Of a stretch of DNA of 64,000 nt, positions 43,843 through 52,324 are shown one piece after another. Source of the DNA: Chitinophagales bacterium (lineage in GTDB: Bacteria; Bacteroidota; Bacteroidia; Chitinophagales; Chitinophagaceae). The notes beneath the pieces are model-generated. The model worked only from the letters and a program-made list of their open reading frames with translations. It made no database searches and had not been told where the DNA came from. Each line of letters opens with the position of its first letter. Position 1 is the stretch's first letter. The position numbers were made by a program, and so were the translations under genes. Where the stretch lies: assembly GCA_017303415.1 (NCBI GenBank), contig JAFLBJ010000001.1:682001-746000 (forward strand), given 5' to 3'.

Positions 43843-44268
43843 ATGGAGCACAATACCATTTCCCCAGAGATCACTTTCCAGCATCATACGGATGATGCGG
43901 AGTTCAAGAAGCGGATCCGAAAGACCACGATCCTTCTGTCTGTGATCACGATCATTGAACTGGCTATCGGTTTGGCGATCTATAACATTCACAAAGGGGA
44001 AAATCCCAGTGAACTGTTGGTCCTCATGTTCAAAGGACTTGTTTGTATCCTGACCCTGGCTAAAGCTTATTATATCGTTTCGATATTCATGCACCTGGGC
44101 GATGAGATCCGGAATATGATCATGACGATCGTAGTGCCCTTATTGCTTTTTATATGGTTCATTGCTGCGTTTTTGATTGATGGCAATTCCTACAAGAACC
44201 TGCGGAACAAATATGATCCGCATTTCAAGGAGCGCACGACCGTTGAACACAAGAGCGGCAAACATTGA
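43843..44268 (+). CDS. Cytochrome c oxidase subunit IV family protein
   Basis: 141 residues with three TM helices (about 28-45, 55-75 and 87-106). The pattern RKTTILLSVITIIELAIG, KGLVCILTLAKAYYIVSIFMHLGDE and IVVPLLLFIWFIAAFL is the COX4_pro type. It is the last gene of the operon before the terminator at 44311 and stabilises the aa3 oxidase in known examples. Confidence 0.9.
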   Translation: MEHNTISPEITFQHHTDDAEFKKRIRKTTILLSVITIIELAIGLAIYNIHKGENPSELLVLMFKGLVCILTLAKAYYIVSIFMHLGDEIRNMIMTIVVPLLLFIWFIAAFLIDGNSYKNLRNKYDPHFKERTTVEHKSGKH

Positions 44269-44310
44269 TGGTCCCGGGGTACAGCGTGAACGAATTAAAT
44301 GACTATAAGA

Positions 44311-44335
44311 CCACTGCCCCGGCAGTGGTTTTTTT
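44311..44335 (+). terminator. Strong intrinsic terminator after the act-cox operon
   Basis: CCACTGCC (44311-44318), a two-base loop and GGCAGTGG (44321-44328) form a perfect 8-bp stem followed by seven T (44329-44335). It lies 43 bases after the subunit IV stop and 16 bases before the SCO start, so SCO is probably transcribed mostly by read-through or from its own weak promoter. Confidence 0.92.
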
Positions 44336-44350
44336 ATAAAAATATCTCCT

Positions 44351-45181
44351 GTGAACAAGAAAGCATTTCTGGCCCTTCTGATGGCATTGATCATTCCGCT
44401 GATCTGTTATTTTGTAGTAAAACAGTTCAGCTCGGAAGCGGTGCAAATGCCCCGCCGATTCTTTAGCGACTCTACCGAGGTGGATACGGTCAGGGGTAAG
44501 TTGTACAGCGATACCGCCTGGCACCGGGTCCCTGATTTTACCTTTACCAATCAATTGGGGCAGAAAGTGTCGATGAGCGACCTGAAGTATGTAAAAAATG
44601 GGGATACGCTTAATAAGATCATCGTGGCCGATTTTTTCTTTACCCATTGCCCAACGATTTGCCCCGGAATGACGGCCAATATGCGTAAGCTGCAGACCTC
44701 GATCAAAAAAGCGCAGCGGGTAGGTAACACCACACCTGATTTTATCCATTTTATCTCCTTTAGTATTGACCCCGAACGGGATTCCGTTCAGCAATTGAAG
44801 AAATGGGCCGACCGGTTTCAGATCAACCCGGAAATGTGGTGGTTATTGACCGGTGACCGGAAGCAGATCTATGACCTTTCGCTCAATGAAATGAAATTGA
44901 TCGCCGTGGATGGGGAGGGTGTAGATACCAATTTTATCCACACCGATAAATTTGTGCTCATTGATGGGGATCGCATCATACGGGGATACTACAATGGGCT
45001 GGATAGTATAAGCCTCGCCCGTTTGTCCAATGATATCATTTTTCTGAGCCTGGAGAAGAACCGGAGCAAGAAAAGTTTCTTTTCGGGTAAACTAGAATTG
45101 ATTGCCGTTGTTTTTCTTTTGGCCCTGGTGGGACTGGGTCTGTTTCTCTTTGTTTTACGTAAAACCAAAAACCAAAATTAA
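44351..45181 (+). CDS. SCO1/SenC copper chaperone for oxidase CuA assembly
   Basis: 276 residues from a GTG. One N-terminal TM helix, then a thioredoxin-fold domain with copper ligands CPTICP (C100, C104) and H197 in FIHTDKF, and an additional C-terminal TM helix (about 250-270) not found in most SCO proteins. It delivers Cu to the CuA site of CoxB. The stop overlaps the DUF420 start as TAATG, so the two are coupled. Confidence 0.92.
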   Translation: MNKKAFLALLMALIIPLICYFVVKQFSSEAVQMPRRFFSDSTEVDTVRGKLYSDTAWHRVPDFTFTNQLGQKVSMSDLKYVKNGDTLNKIIVADFFFTHCPTICPGMTANMRKLQTSIKKAQRVGNTTPDFIHFISFSIDPERDSVQQLKKWADRFQINPEMWWLLTGDRKQIYDLSLNEMKLIAVDGEGVDTNFIHTDKFVLIDGDRIIRGYYNGLDSISLARLSNDIIFLSLEKNRSKKSFFSGKLELIAVVFLLALVGLGLFLFVLRKTKNQN

Positions 45182-45720
45182 TGCTACCTGCTGTTTGGAA
45201 AAAGAATGATAAGAAGGCCAGGTTCCTTATTCTCAGTTTTTCGCTGATCGTATTTACGGCTGTGGTGGCTTTAGGCCGCATTAGTCTGGATGTTGACCTG
45301 GGCTTTGACGTACATATTTTTGCCAAGGCCAATGCGATAATAAATTCCTGTGTAGCCATTCTTTTATTGGCAGCATTGTTGGCGGTAAAGGGTAAAAATT
45401 ATATGTTGCATAAGCGACTGATGATGACGGCCATGGTACTCTCCATCTTGTTTTTGGTCAGTTATATCGCGCATCATCTTTTTGCCGGCGAGACCAAGTT
45501 TGGCGGGGAGGGTTTTTCAAAGACCATTTATTATTTGATCTTATTTACGCATATCCCCCTCGCGGGTATCATTCTTCCCTTTATACTCTATACAGCCTAT
45601 TATGGGCTCACCGGAGAATTTGGTCGTCATAAAAAAACGGCGCGGATCACCTGGCCTGTTTGGTTTTATGTAGCGGTGACAGGTGTGGTGGTATATTGGA
45701 TGATCAGTCCCTATTATTGA
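45181..45720 (+). CDS. DUF420 family membrane protein (oxidase-assembly-linked)
   Basis: 179 residues with four or five TM helices; the last one ends WMISPYY. The HH/H residues in HHLFAGETKFGG and FTHIPLAG are conserved in DUF420, a family encoded next to SCO and oxidase genes. It may bind a metal, but the function is unproven. It is translationally coupled to SCO and ends six bases before the convergent coiled-coil gene. Confidence 0.85.
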   Translation: MLPAVWKKNDKKARFLILSFSLIVFTAVVALGRISLDVDLGFDVHIFAKANAIINSCVAILLLAALLAVKGKNYMLHKRLMMTAMVLSILFLVSYIAHHLFAGETKFGGEGFSKTIYYLILFTHIPLAGIILPFILYTAYYGLTGEFGRHKKTARITWPVWFYVAVTGVVVYWMISPYY

Positions 45721-45726
45721 TACTTA

Positions 45727-46068
45727 CTACGGAAGGAAATACTTCAGGAAACCGAAAATCGCCAGTATTTGAGTGATCCAGCATACAAACATCCATTTGT
45801 AGATATTTCCAAATTTCCCTTCAATAACGGTAAACCTTCTTTCGATATCAGCAAACCCCTTTTCCATCCGGATAGCCAGTTCATTATCACGTTCCAGCGA
45901 AGCCTTTTCAGCCTCCCAAAATTCCTTTTTGGTCACTAAATGAGAAATTCGGTTATCCATTTCGGTAACTATTTTTTCATCGATAAAAGCAATCAGGGTT
46001 TCTGTGGTTTCAGGCCCCAGCCTTGGGTTAAGGGAATCATAGAGTTTTTTCACGGTTCGCGACTTCAT
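45727..46068 (-). CDS. Small coiled-coil protein with C-terminal TM helix (CCDC90/LA_3696-like)
   Basis: 113 residues from the ATG at 46068. Residues about 20-85 are charged and heptad-like (KEFWEAEKASLERDNELAIRMEKGFADIERR), followed by one hydrophobic segment at the C-terminus (YKWMFVCWITQILAIFGFLKYF). The N-terminal LIAFIDEKIVTEMDNR resembles small bacterial proteins related to CCDC90, found with toxin-free membrane loci. Function is unknown. It is divergent from the ccoI gene and breaks the plus-strand run of respiratory genes. Confidence 0.6.
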   Translation of the reverse strand: MKSRTVKKLYDSLNPRLGPETTETLIAFIDEKIVTEMDNRISHLVTKKEFWEAEKASLERDNELAIRMEKGFADIERRFTVIEGKFGNIYKWMFVCWITQILAIFGFLKYFLP

Positions 46069-46208
46069 CGGATCAAGTTTAGTCAAAACTACTTGTAACG
46101 TAATTGCCCGACAAGGGCGGAAATACGAAGTCAGACAGGAGTTTACACGAAGGTGCCTGACCTTTCTCAGGTTTTTGGCTGACCCCCCTCATTTCCTTGC
46201 TCCCCTTT

Positions 46209-46234
46209 TCCGGCAATCTTTGTTCATTGCCGGA
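46209..46234. promoter_or_regulatory. Perfect 9-bp inverted repeat over the ccoI promoter
   Basis: TCCGGCAAT (46209-46217) and ATTGCCGGA (46226-46234) with an 8-nt spacer. The spacer and left arm contain AATCTTTG (46215-46222), a near-match to TAnnTTTG, and the ATG is at 46250. A protein bound here would cover the promoter, so it looks like an operator for the cbb3 biogenesis genes. Confidence 0.6.
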
Positions 46235-46249
46235 TACTGGCGTCTTTTT

Positions 46250-48709
46250 ATGGAAGCGATTGAAACGATAACCCCTCCCTTACCTCCAATAGCGCCCAAA
46301 AAACCGGGCACTAAAGAAACTACCCATTGCTACCATTGTGGCGAAAAATGTGATCATTCCATTGCCATAGATGAGAAGTATTTCTGTTGTGAAGGGTGCA
46401 AATTTGTGTTTGAGCTCCTGCAGGAAAATGGCCTGTGTAACTATTACGACCTGAGCAACACACCGGGTATTAAAGTGAAGGGGAAATTCAGTTCTGACAA
46501 ATTCGCCTATCTCGACAACCCGGACATTCAAAAGAAACTGCTGCGTTTTACCGACGGGAAACAAAGCCAGGTGAATTTTTATCTGCCCCAGATGCACTGC
46601 GCCTCCTGTATCTGGTTGCTGGAAAACCTTCATGCCATTCAGCCTGGTGTACTTCATTCCAAAACCAATTTTCAGCGCAAAGAAATATTCATTGCCTTTG
46701 ATACCTCGGTTACTTCCCTGCGAAAAGTAGTGGAACTACTGGCATTTGTGGGATATGAACCCTATATCAGTTTTGATGACAATGAAAAGAAACGCACAAA
46801 AAAGGTCAACCGCCAAAAGATCTACCGGATCGGTGTAGCGGGCTTTAGCTTTAGCAATATCATGATGCTGAGTTTTCCGGAGTATTTCTCCTCGGGAAAT
46901 ATCAGCGAAACCTATCTGGTCCGCATTTTCAGCTACCTGAATCTCTTACTGGCCCTGCCCGTTTTCTTTTATAGCGCGTCTGAGTTCTTTGTTTCGGCTT
47001 ATAAAGGGCTTCGCCAAAAATGGCTCAATATTGACGCACCCATTGCGCTGGCTATCCTGGTCACTTTTTCGCGAAGTGTCTATGAGATCCTATCAGGCAC
47101 CGGCGCGGGTTATCTCGATTCCATGACCGGTGTGGTATTATTCATGTTGATCGGCCGCTGGTTCCAGGACAAGACCTATGATTCTTTTTCCTTTGACCGT
47201 GATTATAAATCTTATTTCCCGCTTGGGGTTACCCTGGTAAAAGACGGGGTTGAAACGCCGGTCACCATCAGTGAACTGAAGAAGGGCGACAGGGTCATCG
47301 TGCGGCATAATGAAATGGTTCCCGCCGATGGCATTTTGCTGGAAGGGGAAGCCAGTATCGATTATAGTTTTGTCTCGGGAGAGAATAACCTATCCATCAA
47401 ACGAAAGGGCGAACTGATTTATGCCGGGGCCACCCAGTCTGGCGGATCTATACTTATCGAAGTAGTTAATCCCGTTACACAGAGTTATATCACACAGCTA
47501 TGGAACAACAACGACGTATTCAACGGAGCGAAGCATGTAGAGAAATCATTTGTCCACCCCTGGAGCCGGTATTTCACCTGGACGCTTTTTACCGTAGCCG
47601 GAGTGGGAGCTATTTATTGGGCAACGGTGGACTCTTCGAAGATCCTGCCGGCGGTAACGGCGGCGTTGATCGTGGCCTGCCCCTGTTCGCTGCTCCTCTC
47701 GGCCACATTCACTTTCGGGAATATGTTGAGGCATTTTGGCCGAAACAAACTCTACCTGAAAAATGCTACGGTGATCGAATCGATCGCCAGGATTGATACC
47801 GTTGTCTTTGATAAAACCGGCACCCTTACGCATACACAACAGGCACGCATAGAATTTCTGGGAAGTAACCCCGATAAACACCAGGAAAGGGCCATTTACT
47901 CCCTCGCCAAACAATCAGCTCACCCCCTGAGCCGGCTTTTGGCCAACCACCTCTTAGAGACAGGCACAGAGCCCATGACCATTTCAGACTTTACAGAATT
48001 GGCGGGAAAAGGGGTGGAGGGACGAGTTGGCAATAACCGGATCCGATTGGGTTCCTCCTCCTTTGTACGCGGGATGGAAAAAGTAGCCGAACAGGGAACC
48101 AGCGAAGTTTGGGTATCCATAAATAACCAGGTGCTTGGCGCGTATAGCATCCATAACCGCTATCGGCCGGGAGTGGATAAAATGGCTTCCTGGTTTGAAT
48201 CACAAGGCTTTGACCTGCATGTTCTCTCGGGTGATAACGATGCGGAAAGAGAAAACCTCCAGCAAATATTTGGAAAAAAAGCCTCGCTGGTCTTCAATCA
48301 ATCTCCTCAAAATAAACTGGAATATATTAAGTCCCTTCAATCACGCAAACGTAAAGTGATGATGTTGGGGGACGGTCTTAATGATGCCGGGGCCTTGAAG
48401 CAAAGCGATGTTGGGATTGCGGTTACCGAGAACAGCAGCCAGTTCACTCCCGCTTCAGATGCCATTCTTGACAGCAGCGAAATGAATAAAATGGATGGGT
48501 TTGTCCGTTATGCCCGCTCCGGCAAAGGAATTGTAACAATCGGGTTCGTGGTGTCCATTCTGTACAATTTCGTAGGACTCAGTTTTGCGGTATCTGCCAA
48601 TCTTTCACCACTTGTAGCGGCCATCCTGATGCCGGTCAGTACCATCACGATCGTGGTCATCGCCGGTGTAGCCAGTTCTATCGTGGCGCGTAAAACCCTG
48701 GGTAACTGA
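46250..48709 (+). CDS. ccoI: Copper-translocating P1B-type ATPase for cbb3 oxidase assembly (CcoI/FixI type)
   Basis: 819 residues from the ATG at 46250 (the longer frame adds 25 residues across the operator). An N-terminal Cys-rich domain (CYHCGEKC, FCCEGC) precedes an HMA domain with CASC in MHCASCIWLL. Then come the TM core with CPCS at 477-480 (CPC for the metal path), phosphorylation D521 in DKTGTLT and the hinge GDGLNDAGALKQ. It exports copper to the periplasm for cytochrome cbb3 maturation; placement next to ccoS-NO-Q-P supports this over copper efflux. Confidence 0.92.
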   Translation: MEAIETITPPLPPIAPKKPGTKETTHCYHCGEKCDHSIAIDEKYFCCEGCKFVFELLQENGLCNYYDLSNTPGIKVKGKFSSDKFAYLDNPDIQKKLLRFTDGKQSQVNFYLPQMHCASCIWLLENLHAIQPGVLHSKTNFQRKEIFIAFDTSVTSLRKVVELLAFVGYEPYISFDDNEKKRTKKVNRQKIYRIGVAGFSFSNIMMLSFPEYFSSGNISETYLVRIFSYLNLLLALPVFFYSASEFFVSAYKGLRQKWLNIDAPIALAILVTFSRSVYEILSGTGAGYLDSMTGVVLFMLIGRWFQDKTYDSFSFDRDYKSYFPLGVTLVKDGVETPVTISELKKGDRVIVRHNEMVPADGILLEGEASIDYSFVSGENNLSIKRKGELIYAGATQSGGSILIEVVNPVTQSYITQLWNNNDVFNGAKHVEKSFVHPWSRYFTWTLFTVAGVGAIYWATVDSSKILPAVTAALIVACPCSLLLSATFTFGNMLRHFGRNKLYLKNATVIESIARIDTVVFDKTGTLTHTQQARIEFLGSNPDKHQERAIYSLAKQSAHPLSRLLANHLLETGTEPMTISDFTELAGKGVEGRVGNNRIRLGSSSFVRGMEKVAEQGTSEVWVSINNQVLGAYSIHNRYRPGVDKMASWFESQGFDLHVLSGDNDAERENLQQIFGKKASLVFNQSPQNKLEYIKSLQSRKRKVMMLGDGLNDAGALKQSDVGIAVTENSSQFTPASDAILDSSEMNKMDGFVRYARSGKGIVTIGFVVSILYNFVGLSFAVSANLSPLVAAILMPVSTITIVVIAGVASSIVARKTLGN

Positions 48710-48763
48710 CCATCCTCATAGAATTGTCTGATAATTGTCATAAACCCCCTGTAGGTATCAAAA

Positions 48764-48771
48764 TACATTTG
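48764..48771 (+). promoter_or_regulatory. Bacteroidota -7 element upstream of ccoS
   Basis: TACATTTG matches TAnnTTTG and lies 17 bases before the ccoS ATG. It could drive the ccoS-NO-Q-P-G-H set independently of ccoI. The matching -33 element is not at the expected spacing. Confidence 0.45.
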
Positions 48772-48788
48772 TGTCCAATTGAATAAAA

Positions 48789-48953
48789 ATGAGCGTGTTA
48801 GTCATCCTTATCGCATTGAGTATCATCGTCGCCGGGATCTTTCTCTTTGCCTTTATCTTATCGGTGAAGCGAGGTCAGTTTGATGATGATTATACCCCTT
48901 CGGTGCGTATGCTGTTTGATGATCCCCCCGCTGTAAAAGAAGAAAACGTTTAA
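48789..48953 (+). CDS. ccoS: cbb3-type oxidase assembly protein CcoS
   Basis: This 54-residue gene is short, as CcoS usually is. One TM helix (about 4-24) is followed by VKRGQFDD, the conserved CcoS block (K-x-x-Q-F-D-D). The last ~15 residues are acidic. It lies between ccoI and ccoNO, exactly where CcoS sits in Bacteroidota. CcoS is needed to insert heme and copper into the cbb3 complex. There is a 19-base gap to ccoNO. Confidence 0.92.
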   Translation: MSVLVILIALSIIVAGIFLFAFILSVKRGQFDDDYTPSVRMLFDDPPAVKEENV

Positions 48954-48972
48954 TAAACCAAAACAATCATAC

Positions 48973-51108
48973 ATGCAACTGGAAAAGTTTAGTTACGACA
49001 ATAAGATAGTGCGCAATTTCGCGATTGCCACTATTGTTTGGGGTGTTGTAGGTATGTTGGTCGGTCTCTGGGTGGCCTTTCAGTTGGTATTTCCCAAAGA
49101 ACTGAACCTTCAACCCTACTTCAACTTTGGTCGCCTGAGACCTCTCCACACCAATGCGGTGATCTTCGCGTTTGTGGGGAATGGTATTTTCATGGGTGTT
49201 TATTATTCGCTACAACGATTGCTGAAAACAAGAATGGCCAGTGATCTGCTGGGTAAGATCCATTTCTGGGGCTGGCAATTGATCATTGTATCAGCGGCCA
49301 TCACACTACCCCTGGGTATTACTACCAGTAAAGAATATGCAGAACTGGAGTGGCCCATTGATATAGCCATCGCCGTTATCTGGGTTGTTTTTGGATGGAA
49401 CATGTTTGCTACCATCCTGAAGCGCCGTGAGAGACACCTCTATGTAGCCATCTGGTTCTACATTGCCACATTTGTAACAGTTGCCGTACTCCATATTGTG
49501 AACTCTTTTGAGTTGCCCATCAGTTTCCTGAAAAGTTATTCCTGGTATGCTGGTGTGCAAGACGCGCTGGTACAATGGTGGTATGGTCACAATGCGGTGG
49601 CCTTCTTCCTGACCACACCTTATCTGGGATTGATGTACTACTTCATGCCTAAGGCAGCCAATCGCCCGGTATTCTCGTATCGTCTTTCCATTATTCACTT
49701 CTGGGCGCTCATTTTCATTTATATCTGGGCAGGCCCTCACCACTTGTTATATACTTCATTGCCTAACTGGGCACAGTCACTTGGTATCGTATTCTCCTTT
49801 ACTCTTATTTTCCCCAGCTGGGGTGGTATGATCAATGGTTTGCTTACGCTGCGCGGTGCCTGGGATAAAGTGAGAGAAGATGTGATCCTTAAATTCATGG
49901 TGGTAGCCGTAACCGCTTATGGTATGTCCACTTTTGAAGGACCGATGCTGTCGCTCAAGACCATCAATGCCATCAGCCACTTTACCGACTGGACCATTGC
50001 CCACGTACACGTTGGCGGTTTGGGTTGGAATGGTATGCTGACCTTTGGTATTCTGTACTGGTTGATCCCTCGTATTTTCAATACACAACTGTATTCAAAA
50101 CGCCTGGCCAATATCCACTTCTGGATCGGCACACTGGGTATCCTGTTCTACGCCGTACCCATGTACTGGGCTGGCTTTACACAGGCATCCATGTGGAAAC
50201 AGTTCACTGAAACAGGTCAATTGAAATATCAATTCCTGGAAACAGTTACTTATCTGAAACCCTTCCTCGCTACCCGTGGTTTTGGTGGTGCACTCTTCCT
50301 GGCTGGTGCGATCATCATGATGTACAACCTGTTCATGACCATCAAACAAGGTAAGCTGGTAGCCAATGAAGAAGCCGAAGCGCCTGCACTGGAAAAAGTT
50401 TATCACAAACATGGAAGTGAACACTGGCACCGTTGGATCGAGCGCAAGCCCGTACAATTCCTGGTGCTGTCACTGGTAGTGATCCTGATCGGAGGTATCG
50501 TTGAAATGGTGCCCACCTTCCTGGTGAAATCAAATATTCCCACCATCGCGAGTGTTAAACCCTATACCCCGCTTGAGTTACAAGGACGTGATATCTATGT
50601 GCGGGAAGGTTGCTATCTCTGTCACTCCCAAATGATACGACCCTTCCGTTCGGAAACCGAACGGTATGGAGAATATTCCAAAGCCGGTGAGTTTGTATAT
50701 GACCACCCCTTCCAATGGGGTTCTAAACGGACAGGCCCCGATCTGCAAAGAGAAGGAACTGGGAACAACAAGAAATCCGATCTCTGGCATTTCAACCATA
50801 TGGATGATCCGCAGGCGATCAGCCCCGGATCGATCATGCCCAGCTATTCTTTCATGATCGACAAGAATCTGGATACCTCTACGACCGCCGCTAAGATCAG
50901 GGCCATGCAAACCCTGGGTGTACCGTATGAGAAAGGATATGATCAAATCGCGAACAAGGAACTGATGGAGCAAGCCAGCCGGATCGCCGGTAACCTGGCA
51001 AAAGACAGTGTGAACGTTCCGGCCAACCGCGAGATCATTGCCATTATCGCCTATTTGCAACGCCTCGGAACCGATATTGAAAAAGGAAAAGTAGCCGAAA
51101 ACCAATAA
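48973..51108 (+). CDS. ccoNO: cbb3-type cytochrome oxidase fused subunits I and II (CcoN-CcoO)
   Basis: 711 residues. Residues about 1-470 are CcoN: heme b ligand region RPLHTNAVIF, WWYGHNAVAFFLTTPYLG (Cu-B His), GPHHLLYTSLPNW and HVHVGGLGWNGM. Residues about 490-711 are CcoO: a TM helix, then the heme c site CYLCH at 547-551 with MIRPFRSETERYG. The fusion removes the separate CcoO start. CcoN-type catalytic subunits lack the HPEVY tyrosine position and use the helix VII tyrosine. High-affinity oxygen reduction is expected. Confidence 0.94.
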   Translation: MQLEKFSYDNKIVRNFAIATIVWGVVGMLVGLWVAFQLVFPKELNLQPYFNFGRLRPLHTNAVIFAFVGNGIFMGVYYSLQRLLKTRMASDLLGKIHFWGWQLIIVSAAITLPLGITTSKEYAELEWPIDIAIAVIWVVFGWNMFATILKRRERHLYVAIWFYIATFVTVAVLHIVNSFELPISFLKSYSWYAGVQDALVQWWYGHNAVAFFLTTPYLGLMYYFMPKAANRPVFSYRLSIIHFWALIFIYIWAGPHHLLYTSLPNWAQSLGIVFSFTLIFPSWGGMINGLLTLRGAWDKVREDVILKFMVVAVTAYGMSTFEGPMLSLKTINAISHFTDWTIAHVHVGGLGWNGMLTFGILYWLIPRIFNTQLYSKRLANIHFWIGTLGILFYAVPMYWAGFTQASMWKQFTETGQLKYQFLETVTYLKPFLATRGFGGALFLAGAIIMMYNLFMTIKQGKLVANEEAEAPALEKVYHKHGSEHWHRWIERKPVQFLVLSLVVILIGGIVEMVPTFLVKSNIPTIASVKPYTPLELQGRDIYVREGCYLCHSQMIRPFRSETERYGEYSKAGEFVYDHPFQWGSKRTGPDLQREGTGNNKKSDLWHFNHMDDPQAISPGSIMPSYSFMIDKNLDTSTTAAKIRAMQTLGVPYEKGYDQIANKELMEQASRIAGNLAKDSVNVPANREIIAIIAYLQRLGTDIEKGKVAENQ

Positions 51109-51118
51109 AAACAAGATC

Positions 51119-51334
51119 ATGCTGAAATACATCAGGCAATATGCAGAAACCATCAGCGGGATAGAGATCTATCCCATGATCTCCCTCTTGATCTTTGTCC
51201 TTTTCTTTATCGCCGTTCTTTACTATGTAAAGAAAATGGATAAGAAATATGTGGACGAGGTGAGTAACCTGCCACTGGAGGACGACGGGGCAACAGACGA
51301 AAAAAACCCTTTCCAAAATCTTAAACATGCTTAA
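51119..51334 (+). CDS. ccoQ: CcoQ-like small subunit of cbb3 oxidase
   Basis: 71 residues with a single TM helix (about 20-38) and a charged, mostly acidic C-terminal tail (KKMDKKYVDEVSNLPLEDDG). Size, topology and position between ccoNO and ccoP identify it as the CcoQ/FixQ position. It has weak primary sequence similarity, as is normal for CcoQ. Stop and the ccoP start are two bases apart. Confidence 0.85.
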   Translation: MLKYIRQYAETISGIEIYPMISLLIFVLFFIAVLYYVKKMDKKYVDEVSNLPLEDDGATDEKNPFQNLKHA

Positions 51335-51336
51335 GG

Positions 51337-52263
51337 ATGAGACAGATTATCAGAAATAAAAAACTGCTTTTTACGATAGCTGCCCTCACCGGGTTCAGCA
51401 CCTTTGGATGGGCACAGGATGCTGCCCCGGCAGCCAATTCCAGTGGTATTTCCAATGAAACCTTTCTCCTGATCATCATCGGGTTGCTCCTGTTCATTTT
51501 ATTGGTCATGGCCGTGATCATGAACAATATGAGCAATGTGATGCGTGAAGTAAAGAAAGGAGGCAACTATGTGAAACAACCCGGAGGCCTTGCATCCTTC
51601 TGGAATATGCTGGATAAAAAGTTCTTTACCCGGGCCGTGCCTGTGGAAAGAGAAGCCGATGTGATGCTTGACCATGATTACGACGGCATCAAAGAATTGG
51701 ACAATGCCCTGCCACCCTGGTGGAAATGGGGTTTTTATATCACCCTGATCCTGGCGGTATTCTATATCCTGCGTTTCCATGTTTGGAAAACAGGACCTGA
51801 TCCTATCCAGGAATACAATGCCGAGCTGGCCTATGCTGCTAAACAGGCAGAAGCCTTCCGGGCTAAAGCTGGTGAGCAGGTAGATGAAAAAACCGTAACG
51901 CTTGCTGATGCAGCGGGTATCGCAACTGGTAAGACCAAATTCCTTCAAACCTGTTCTGTTTGTCATGGACAAAATGGTGAAGGGGGCGTAGGTCCAAACC
52001 TGACCGATAATTATTGGCTGCATGGCGGTACCATCAATGATATTTTTAAAACCATCAAGTATGGTGTTCCCGAAAAAGGAATGCAATCCTGGGAAAAAGC
52101 ATTTTCACCGACAGACATTAAGAACCTGTCCAGTTTTGTAAAATCACTGGTAGGTACAAAAGTCGACAATGGTAAAGCACCCCAGGGTACGCTCTTTACA
52201 GAAGGAGCCCCTGCTGCTGATACTACCAATACGGCACCGAAAGATACGGCCGCCGGTAAATAA
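51337..52263 (+). CDS. ccoP: cbb3 oxidase subunit III CcoP, monoheme
   Basis: 308 residues. Signal-like N-terminus (1-27), one TM helix at about 44-63, a second at 129-146, then a single cytochrome c domain with CSVCH at 206-210 and a GMQSW methionine ligand region. Canonical proteobacterial CcoP is diheme, but monoheme versions are usual in Bacteroidota. The Ala/Thr-rich tail (about 290-308) resembles that of ActE. CcoP is the electron-entry subunit. ccoQ ends two bases upstream. Confidence 0.93.
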   Translation: MRQIIRNKKLLFTIAALTGFSTFGWAQDAAPAANSSGISNETFLLIIIGLLLFILLVMAVIMNNMSNVMREVKKGGNYVKQPGGLASFWNMLDKKFFTRAVPVEREADVMLDHDYDGIKELDNALPPWWKWGFYITLILAVFYILRFHVWKTGPDPIQEYNAELAYAAKQAEAFRAKAGEQVDEKTVTLADAAGIATGKTKFLQTCSVCHGQNGEGGVGPNLTDNYWLHGGTINDIFKTIKYGVPEKGMQSWEKAFSPTDIKNLSSFVKSLVGTKVDNGKAPQGTLFTEGAPAADTTNTAPKDTAAGK

Positions 52264-52280
52264 AAGGCGTGCTTATGTGA

Positions 52281-52320
52281 TCAAGGTAACCGAACTCCTT
52301 ACGGGGTTCGTTTACCTTGA
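52281..52320 (+). other. Long hairpin between ccoP and ccoG
   Basis: TCAAGGTAACCGAACTCC (52281-52298) and GGGGTTCGTTTACCTTGA (52303-52320) pair over 16 of 18 positions with a 4-base loop. No T-tract follows on the plus strand. It lies four bases before the ccoG ATG, so it may be an mRNA stabiliser or a translational control structure that lowers ccoG relative to ccoP. Confidence 0.65.
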
Positions 52321-52324
52321 GTAA

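Noticed and set aside
46156-46185. CCTGA-N6-TCAGG followed by TTTTT as a terminator
   Set aside because: The stem is only 5 bp, and it lies far from the SCO/DUF420 gene with the opposite-strand gene between. Evidence is too weak.
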